A stretch of DNA of 10,494 nt from Haloferacaceae archaeon (lineage in GTDB: Archaea; Halobacteriota; Halobacteria; Halobacteriales; Haloferacaceae). The stretch covers positions 1 through 10,494 of the forward strand of contig PWFE01000006.1 of assembly GCA_003554115.1 (NCBI GenBank), given 5' to 3'. Shown one piece after another: positions 6,173 to 10,494 of the stretch. The position numbers and the translations under genes are program-made. Numbering within the stretch: position 1 is the stretch's first letter; every line of letters starts with the position of its first letter. The notes under the pieces were generated by a model that worked only from the letters and a program-made list of their open reading frames with translations, made no database searches and was not told where the DNA came from.

Positions 6173-7147
6173 ATGTCAGACGCTACACCCACTCCGGGTA
6201 TCCACCACGTAACAGCCATCGCGGGCGACCCACAGCAGAACCTCGACTTTTGGGTCGAGACGCTCGGGCTCCGACTCGTCAAGCGGTCGATCAACCAAGA
6301 CGATCCCTCGACCTACCACTTCTTTTTCGCCGACAGGGAGGGTACCCCCGGCACCAGCATGACCTTCTTCCCGTGGGAGAACATGCACCGCGGGAAAGTC
6401 GGGACAGGACAGGTCTCTCGGACCGCCTTCCGCGTTCCGGAGGGCAGCCTTGCGTTCTGGGAGGATCGGTTCGATGAGTATGGCGTCGACTACGACGAGC
6501 GCGTCGACCGCTTTAGCGAAACCGTCCTCCCATTCTCCGATCCTGACGGCCTGCCGGTTGAACTCGTCGCCTGTGAGATTCCCGACGACGATCCCACCGT
6601 CCCATGGACCGAGTTCGTCGACGAAGACGTTGCCATCCGGGGGTTTCATTCAGTCACCCTCTGGTTGGGCGATCCCTACCAAACGAAAGAGCTACTCCGA
6701 ACAATGGGCCTCGAAGAAATCGGCACCGAACAGTCGCCGGGCGATACACCGGGCGACGAGCGCACCCGATTTGCAGCCAGCGGCCCAGTCGGTAAATACG
6801 TCGACGTTCTGCCCACAATCGACGGCGGCCGCGGCGGCCACGGAACGGTTCATCACGTCGCGTTCCAGACACCGACCGACGAGGATCAAGCATCAATGCG
6901 CAAAGCCGTCCGCTCGCACGGTGTTAGTCCAACGGCACAGATTAACCGCCACTGGTTCCGGTCGGTGTACTTTCGGGAGCCCAACGGCGTGCTGTTCGAG
7001 TTAGCGACCAGCGGGCCGGGCTACACAAGCGACGAACCGCTTGACGAACTCGGCGAACGACTCGTCTTGCCCGGCCAGTTCGGGGCCAACCGCGAGCGAA
7101 TCGAGGCCGGCCTGACCGACGTAACGATTCCGCGTGGCAGCGACTGA
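6173..7147 (+). CDS. Ring-cleaving dioxygenase, VOC superfamily (PcpA/MhqO type)
   Basis: This 324-residue protein matches in length and motifs the vicinal-oxygen-chelate dioxygenases that open hydroquinone- or catechol-type rings with Fe(II). Relatives are PcpA, LinE and the MhqA/MhqO quinone-response proteins. Two halves each carry a glyoxalase-like module. The first begins GIHHVTA (9-15), with FWVETLGLRLVKR (26-38). The second begins about 157, with GTVHHVAF (224-231) and SVYFREPNGVLFELAT (264-279). Likely iron ligands by comparison with PcpA (H11, H227, E276) are one histidine of each HH pair (11/12 and 227/228) and E276. The protein has no signal peptide, so it is cytoplasmic. The true substrate cannot be read from the sequence. 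The ATG at 6173 fits the upstream TATA-like box. Its stop codon directly abuts that of the convergent amphi-Trp gene. Confidence 0.9.
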   Translation: MSDATPTPGIHHVTAIAGDPQQNLDFWVETLGLRLVKRSINQDDPSTYHFFFADREGTPGTSMTFFPWENMHRGKVGTGQVSRTAFRVPEGSLAFWEDRFDEYGVDYDERVDRFSETVLPFSDPDGLPVELVACEIPDDDPTVPWTEFVDEDVAIRGFHSVTLWLGDPYQTKELLRTMGLEEIGTEQSPGDTPGDERTRFAASGPVGKYVDVLPTIDGGRGGHGTVHHVAFQTPTDEDQASMRKAVRSHGVSPTAQINRHWFRSVYFREPNGVLFELATSGPGYTSDEPLDELGERLVLPGQFGANRERIEAGLTDVTIPRGSD

Positions 7148-7792
7148 TTAGGCACGCTCGACTGGGGCACCCGTAACGTTGCTCCGGACGCTTTCGAGAC
7201 CCTGTTTTGCCTTCTGTTTCGACGAGTAACCCTGCCCACCGTCAGCGATGATGTTACCGTTGTCGTGGACGAGTCGCCACCGCCATTTGTCGGCGTTGTC
7301 GCTAAACAGCTCGAACGTTGCCTTGCTTCCGCCCTCCGAAAGCGGTTCCTCGTCTTTTGAGGTGTCGACGATGTACGCACCCGGCGCGTTGTTCCGGACG
7401 CTTTCGAGGCCCTGTTCGGCCTTCTGTTTCGAGGCATACCCCTCGCTGCTGTCGGCGATGATGTTTCCGTTGCGGTGGACGAGCCGCCAGCGATACTGCT
7501 CGGCCGAATCCTCGTACAACTCGAATCGGGCCTTGCTTGCGACCACGTCAGTTTCAACATCGGCTACGTCGCCGTCCCACTCCAACTCGATTTCAAGGCT
7601 GAGTTTCTGTCCGTCGTCTTCGAGTTCGACCTCGAGTTCGGGTTCGGCTGCTGGTCTGACGGTCACCGACTGTTTGTCGTCGACCGGCACTGGCTCGCCT
7701 CGCCCCAGTGCGCGAGCAATCCGGCGCAGATACGTCGCAATGGCCCGTCGACTCCGTTTCGTCTCTGATTCATATACTGTCTCGTCGGACAT
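7148..7792 (-). CDS. Amphi-Trp domain protein with two tandem DUF1508 (YegP-like) domains
   Basis: This 214-residue protein has three modules. Residues 1-73 resemble the amphi-Trp domain: a basic N-terminal helix (SRRAIATYLRRIARAL), then alternating acidic/hydrophobic strands ending in IELEW. Residues about 85-140 and 155-210 are two DUF1508 units. Both contain the hallmark RWRLVH.NGNIIAD and a GY.SKQKA.QGLESVR helix. DUF1508 includes E. coli YegP, whose function is unknown, and the amphi-Trp role is also unknown. I see no enzyme motif or membrane segment. The ATG at 7792 is followed directly by the amphi-Trp start. A good TATA-like box (7811-7818) is spaced for a leaderless transcript. The acidic linkers are typical of halophilic proteins. 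Confidence 0.9.
   Translation of the reverse strand: MSDETVYESETKRSRRAIATYLRRIARALGRGEPVPVDDKQSVTVRPAAEPELEVELEDDGQKLSLEIELEWDGDVADVETDVVASKARFELYEDSAEQYRWRLVHRNGNIIADSSEGYASKQKAEQGLESVRNNAPGAYIVDTSKDEEPLSEGGSKATFELFSDNADKWRWRLVHDNGNIIADGGQGYSSKQKAKQGLESVRSNVTGAPVERA
7163..7330 (-). repeat. Second DUF1508 unit of internal duplication
   Basis: This encodes residues 155-210. Aligned without gaps to residues 85-140, it matches at about 38 of 56 positions by eye, with a 70-residue offset. The downstream unit differs mainly at surface positions. Confidence 0.8.
7373..7540 (-). repeat. First DUF1508 unit of internal duplication
   Basis: This encodes residues 85-140, the partner of the unit at 7163-7330. 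The two copies share RWRLVH, NGNIIAD, SKQKA and QGLESVR at equivalent positions. Confidence 0.8.
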
Positions 7793-7810
7793 ACAATCTG
7801 TCTATCTCAC

Positions 7811-7818
7811 TAATTATA
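7811..7818 (-). promoter_or_regulatory. TATA-like box of the amphi-Trp/DUF1508 gene
   Basis: TAATTATA (TATAATTA on the minus strand) is centred about 23-25 bases before the ATG at 7792. It is the clearest AT-rich box in the 136-base gap between this gene and the divergent SDR-like gene. No ribosome binding site is present. Confidence 0.55.
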
Positions 7819-7928
7819 CAAAGGACTAGCCCCGGAGTCGACCGGTCGTAATCGACACCGCCTGCGGAACGACCGCTGACCTATCAATCCGGGCAAACGC
7901 TTTGAGGGCCCTCGTCCAACAAACAGTA

Positions 7929-8822
7929 ATGCGTGTGCTCGTTGTCGGTGCGACCGGGTTTGTCGGGCGGCGGCTGGTGAGTCGACTCACGGAGGCGGGC
8001 CACGAGGTCGTCGCCTTCTCGCGGAGTGCGAAAAGCGAGTCGTTTCCCGAGAGTGTCGAGCCGTTTGAGGGCGATCTGGGTGATCCCGACTCGGTTGCGG
8101 GCCTGTGTGAAGGCGTCGACGTTGCCTACTATTTGATCCACTCGCTGACTGCCGAGAACTTCGCAGCGCGTGACCGCGAGTACGCCCGCCGCTTTCGCCG
8201 CCGGGCCGATGAGGCGGGCGTCGACCGCGTCGTCTACTTGAGTGGGATCAGCGGCACCGGCGTCGGTCTCTCACCACATCTCGAATCCCGCCGCGAGGTC
8301 GAAGTGATTCTCGCCGGCGGCGAGTTCGATCTGACCGTTCTTCGAGCCGCGGTGATCATCGGCGCGGGAAGCGCGAGTTTCCAGATCCTCCACGATCTGA
8401 CCGACCGACTGCCGATTATGCTGGTCCCCGAGTGGGTTCGGACTCCCTGTCAGCCAATTGGGATTCGGGACGCGATTAGTTACCTCGTTGGCGTACTGGA
8501 TGTCGACGCGACACGCGGCGAGACGTACGACATCGGTGGGCCCTCCGTCTGGAACTACGAATCGCTGTTGCAGTTGACCGCCGAACAGAAGCAAAAACGG
8601 ATCAGAATCGTTGCCGTACCGGTGATGACACCGAAACTCTCGTCGTACTGGCTGCGGCTGACGACCGAGGTGCAGTTCGATATCGCCCGCGCGCTGGCCG
8701 AAAGCATGCGGAACTCGGTTGTCGTCGACGAGACGATGAATCTACAGACCGTCGTCCCCATCGAACAGACACCGATCGAGACGGCCGTGGGCGATGCGCT
8801 GGCAGAGTTGTCGCTCGTTTAA
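7929..8822 (+). CDS. Atypical NAD(P)-binding SDR / NmrA-NDUFA9-like oxidoreductase
   Basis: This 297-residue protein has an N-terminal Rossmann fold with VVGATGFVG (5-13), the GxxGxxG dinucleotide signature. FSRSAKS (30-36) after strand 2 suggests preference for NADP. VYLSG (102-106) marks the usual strand before the active site. Where classical SDRs have YxxxK there is HLESRREVE (117-125), so the canonical catalytic tyrosine is absent. This is typical of the atypical SDR groups that include NDUFA9-like and NmrA-like proteins. TVLRAAVIIGAGSASF (136-151) and VRTPCQPIGIRDA (170-182) are the conserved substrate-side blocks of this subfamily. Substrate and reaction are unknown; it may be an oxidoreductase or a redox-sensing or chaperone-type protein. 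The frame is open to a TTG at 7902, but the ATG at 7929 starts right at the Rossmann strand and is preferred. Its TAA overlaps the convergent gene's stop. Confidence 0.88.
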   Translation: MRVLVVGATGFVGRRLVSRLTEAGHEVVAFSRSAKSESFPESVEPFEGDLGDPDSVAGLCEGVDVAYYLIHSLTAENFAARDREYARRFRRRADEAGVDRVVYLSGISGTGVGLSPHLESRREVEVILAGGEFDLTVLRAAVIIGAGSASFQILHDLTDRLPIMLVPEWVRTPCQPIGIRDAISYLVGVLDVDATRGETYDIGGPSVWNYESLLQLTAEQKQKRIRIVAVPVMTPKLSSYWLRLTTEVQFDIARALAESMRNSVVVDETMNLQTVVPIEQTPIETAVGDALAELSLV

Positions 8823-9217
8823 TACTCGGCTCTGATCGCTTCGATGTACGCCCGTGCGTCGGGATCGATTCGGTAGGTGCCGTGGATGTCAGCCGGGGCC
8901 TCGCCGTGGACGACGCGGCCAAACGGGTCGGCAATTTTGGGATACAGTGACTCGAAACCACGGGCGAGAGGTCGAGCGACGCCACGGGCGTCCATCGCTC
9001 GCCGGACGGCCGTCTCGCCGGCGTGGACGGCATCACCCTCAATGAGGAGAAAGACGAACGGTCGACCGCCGAACTGTGCTTCGAGGAACTGCTGGATCGG
9101 CTCGGATTCCCACGGGACGGCGATTAGCTCGTCCATTCCGTAGGTCAACGCGCTGACGGCACGTCGGAAGATAGCTTTGCGGCCATCGTAGACGAGCACC
9201 GGCTGTGGACTACTCAC
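8819..9217 (-). CDS. DCC (DUF393)-like protein lacking the cysteine motif
   Basis: The 132-residue product resembles the DCC thiol-disulfide oxidoreductase-like family (YuxK type). It opens with strand VLVYDG (7-12), then a helix, VPWESE (34-39) in place of the 'LQSE' block, and FVFLLIEGDAVHAGETAVRRAM (54-75), the strand-turn-strand-helix typical of the family. The C-terminal half looks like the remainder of the domain. The family motif DG.C..C is replaced by DGRKAIF, so no redox cysteine pair remains; in fact there is no cysteine at all from the chosen start. Disulfide chemistry is therefore unlikely. The frame is open upstream to 9373, but that part overlaps the SDR gene and looks non-coding. 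The GTG at 9217 gives the natural N-terminus; the first internal ATG would delete the DG strand. The 43-base gap to the SDR gene upstream suggests shared transcription. Confidence 0.68.
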   Translation of the reverse strand: MSSPQPVLVYDGRKAIFRRAVSALTYGMDELIAVPWESEPIQQFLEAQFGGRPFVFLLIEGDAVHAGETAVRRAMDARGVARPLARGFESLYPKIADPFGRVVHGEAPADIHGTYRIDPDARAYIEAIRAEY

Positions 9218-9260
9218 AGCACAGATCTGTTGGCAACGAATGTGATTCTTTCGAGACGCC

Positions 9261-9953
9261 CTACCACGGCTTGGGCTCGCGGTCGCGCCAGAATCCGCCG
9301 CTTGGAGCCTCGGGTTTGAACCGAGCCAGCCAGATCGGTGTTTCGGCTCCTTTCTGCGGTGTTCGGGGCGCACTCCCGTCGGTCATATCCGTCTGAACGT
9401 AGCCCGGACACACCGAGTTCACAATCAACTCATCGTACTCGCCGTCGAGATACCGAGTTAGTCCGTTGAGCCCTGTTTTCGAAATTCGGTAGGCCGGCAT
9501 TCCGCCCGACTGCGGTTCGGTAATCGCGCCGAGCCCAGAAGACATGTTAACAACGCGGCCACCCGGTTCAGCACGGAGGAGATCGAGTGCCGCCTTGGTC
9601 AGGTGGATCGGTCCATGGAGGTTCGTCGACAGCGTTGAGTCGATGGTTTCGGGCGACATCTCCGCCAACGGCTCTCGAGAGTCCATGATTCCGGCGTTGT
9701 TTACCAGAATATCCAGCCGGCCGGTTTCCTCGCGGATTCGCTTGATGGCTGCCGTTCGCTGGTCGGCATCTGTCACGTCGAGTTCGATTCCGTGGCGGTC
9801 AGTGTCGGTAATATCGTCGACATCACGCGCGCCGGCGTAAACTGTCGCGCCGTGGTCGACGAGCCCGTCAGCAATCCGTTTGCCAATTCCACGTGTCGCA
9901 CCACTCACCAGTGCGACCTGTCCATCCAGAGAGTCATACAGCGGAACGTCCAT
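9261..9953 (-). CDS. Classical short-chain dehydrogenase/reductase
   Basis: This 230-residue protein is a complete classical SDR. It has SGATRGIG (17-24) for cofactor binding, LDVTD (58-62), NNAG (85-88), the catalytic tetrad N111, S138 or S139 (VNMSSGLGA), Y155 and K159 (YRISK), and CPGYVQTDM (182-190). The arginine after the glycine motif (A43-R44 in AGARD) suggests NADP(H). The C-terminus, including FWRDREPKPW, recalls carbonyl-reductase-like SDRs. The expected reaction is NAD(P)H-dependent reduction of a carbonyl, or the reverse, with substrate unknown. It is cytoplasmic. It lies 42 bases after the DUF2892 gene and 43 bases before the DCC-like gene on the same strand. This suggests a three-gene transcription unit, although no strong promoter of its own is visible. 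Confidence 0.93.
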   Translation of the reverse strand: MDVPLYDSLDGQVALVSGATRGIGKRIADGLVDHGATVYAGARDVDDITDTDRHGIELDVTDADQRTAAIKRIREETGRLDILVNNAGIMDSREPLAEMSPETIDSTLSTNLHGPIHLTKAALDLLRAEPGGRVVNMSSGLGAITEPQSGGMPAYRISKTGLNGLTRYLDGEYDELIVNSVCPGYVQTDMTDGSAPRTPQKGAETPIWLARFKPEAPSGGFWRDREPKPW

Positions 9954-9995
9954 ACAATAAGGTGGTTTGGCATCGACAGGAAAGCATCGATCTGG

Positions 9996-10217
9996 TCACG
10001 ACTTGACTGGGCAACGGTCAATACCCAGCGCGCGATACAGCAGACAGCGACGGGTCGACCCCTCAATAATGAGCACTGCGGCGATGGTGACAGCACCGAG
10101 ATCACTTATGAGCGGAACCGTGGTATACCCGAGCACCGATGCTGCGGTGACGAGCGCCAGCAGCACCCCGGCGGCGACTCTAAGCCGTGCGTCGAACGGG
10201 CCGACGTTCCGATCCAT
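9996..10217 (-). CDS. DUF2892 (YgaP-like) membrane protein
   Basis: This 73-residue protein fits DUF2892, the small two-helix membrane module also found at the C-terminus of the rhodanese YgaP. Its N-terminus, MDRNVGPFDARLRVAAG, is close to the family's 'M..NVG..DR..R...G' signature. Hydrophobic segments run from about 12-30 and 35-51. The family's closing element, CLLYRALGIDRCP (58-70), includes the conserved 'C....LGI..C' cysteines (C58 and C69). Here it is stand-alone, with no rhodanese domain. Its role is unknown; sulfur- or redox-linked roles are suggested only by relatives. The ATG at 10217 has a TATA-like box at leaderless spacing. It is the first gene of the possible DUF2892-SDR-DCC unit. 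Confidence 0.85.
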   Translation of the reverse strand: MDRNVGPFDARLRVAAGVLLALVTAASVLGYTTVPLISDLGAVTIAAVLIIEGSTRRCLLYRALGIDRCPVKS

Positions 10218-10240
10218 ACGTCTGTATCGACCTCCGAGCC

Positions 10241-10248
10241 AAATAGTT
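10241..10248 (-). promoter_or_regulatory. TATA-like box of the DUF2892 gene
   Basis: AAATAGTT (AACTATTT on the minus strand) is centred 27-28 bases before the ATG at 10217, the typical spacing of a leaderless haloarchaeal promoter. It is the best candidate promoter for the minus-strand genes down to 8819. Confidence 0.5.
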
Positions 10249-10266
10249 CTCCTGTGTGCGTTTGTA

Positions 10267-10285
10267 TTCGGCCAAGCAGGCCGAA
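10267..10285. repeat. Perfect 7-bp inverted repeat upstream of the DUF2892 gene
   Basis: TTCGGCC (10267-10273) and GGCCGAA (10279-10285) flank AAGCA. It lies about 20 bases upstream of the predicted DUF2892 TATA box. It may be an operator, or a hairpin ending a transcript that reads in from the right. No T-run is adjacent on either strand. Confidence 0.4.
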
Positions 10286-10494
10286 GACGCCAACGCGGCA
10301 GTCGACCGGCTTTGGGTCAGTGGGAATGACGAGTTCGAAGCAGTCGACGTACCAGTCAACTGGATGCATTTTGTTTGCATGTGTTTTATTTTCTCCATAC
10401 AACAATCCGGCCGAAACATTATGCCGGTATAGACACTCTTCCGATGTACAGTTGGATATTGGTCGGTCGGGATCGACGTGGACAACACACGTCC
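10286..10494. other. Gene-poor right end with an AT-rich patch
   Basis: I see no gene I can support here. Positions 10364-10396 are unusually AT-rich and include a 5-bp dyad (ATGCA 10364-10368, TGCAT 10376-10380) and TTTTATTTTC, which could be part of a promoter. A minus-strand frame is open from the right edge through this region to 10106, but it has no start before 10405 and runs into the DUF2892 gene. An ATG at 10444 on the + strand is open to the window edge for 17 codons, too short to judge. Confidence 0.4.

Noticed and set aside
7021..7560. Minus-strand frame of 179 codons, Arg/Ser/Thr rich, with internal repetition
   Set aside because: Its repetition is an out-of-frame reading of the DUF1508 duplication, not a separate repeat protein.
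9218..9373. Upstream extension of the DCC-like protein to an ATG at 9373
   Set aside because: The extra 52 residues overlap the C-terminus of the SDR gene in another frame and are rich in R and S with no family similarity. The DCC-type strand starts just after the GTG at 9217.
10180..10488. Minus-strand frame of 102 codons starting at 10488
   Set aside because: It is Ser/Thr/Cys rich, unlike its acidic neighbours. It has no motif and it overlaps the DUF2892 start and promoter.
1..10494. Mobile elements, CRISPR arrays, tRNA or rRNA genes
   Set aside because: No transposase or integrase motif, spaced repeat array, tRNA cloverleaf or rRNA stretch was seen on either strand. The frequent GTCGAC words reflect haloarchaeal codon use.

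Overview
This is a stretch of ordinary haloarchaeal chromosome. The predicted proteins are strongly acidic. GTCGAC-type words are very common. Most starts carry an AT-rich TATA-like box about 25-30 bases upstream with no ribosome binding site, as expected for leaderless haloarchaeal transcripts. The genus cannot be settled from the sequence alone. I see no tRNA, rRNA, CRISPR array, insertion sequence or phage gene.

Layout. (1) Positions 1-1548 hold a complete rtcB (RNA ligase) on the + strand, preceded by an 11-bp hairpin. (2) Positions 1596-4071 hold three minus-strand genes: a HEAT-repeat protein with an N-terminal Cys4 motif, a small stand-alone RAMA-like protein, and a small Cys-rich protein. 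(3) Positions 4194-5042 hold an eIF2B-like protein on the + strand that lacks the cysteine used by ribose-1,5-bisphosphate isomerases. (4) Positions 5058-6092 hold a divergent pair: a tiny two-helix membrane protein (-) and a seven-helix membrane protein (+). (5) Positions 6173-7792 hold a convergent pair: an extradiol-type ring-cleaving dioxygenase (+) and an amphi-Trp/DUF1508/DUF1508 protein (-), with stop codons directly abutting. (6) Positions 7929-8822 hold an atypical NAD(P)-binding SDR (+). It converges on a minus-strand set of three closely spaced genes: DUF2892 membrane protein, classical SDR, and a DCC-like protein without the DCC cysteines. (7) Positions 10218-10494 are gene-poor and AT-rich in part, with one perfect hairpin and no gene I can defend.

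The genes do not form one pathway. A possible theme from 6173 to 10217 is redox and quinone/aromatic chemistry (ring-cleaving dioxygenase, two SDRs, a DCC-fold protein, a YgaP-like membrane segment), but this is inference from families. The observations most worth checking are the two proteins that keep a family fold but have lost the diagnostic cysteine(s) (eIF2B-like and DCC-like), the HEAT protein with an unassigned middle domain, and short palindromes placed over or beside predicted TATA boxes at 2333-2348, 5271-5289 and 6122-6135.
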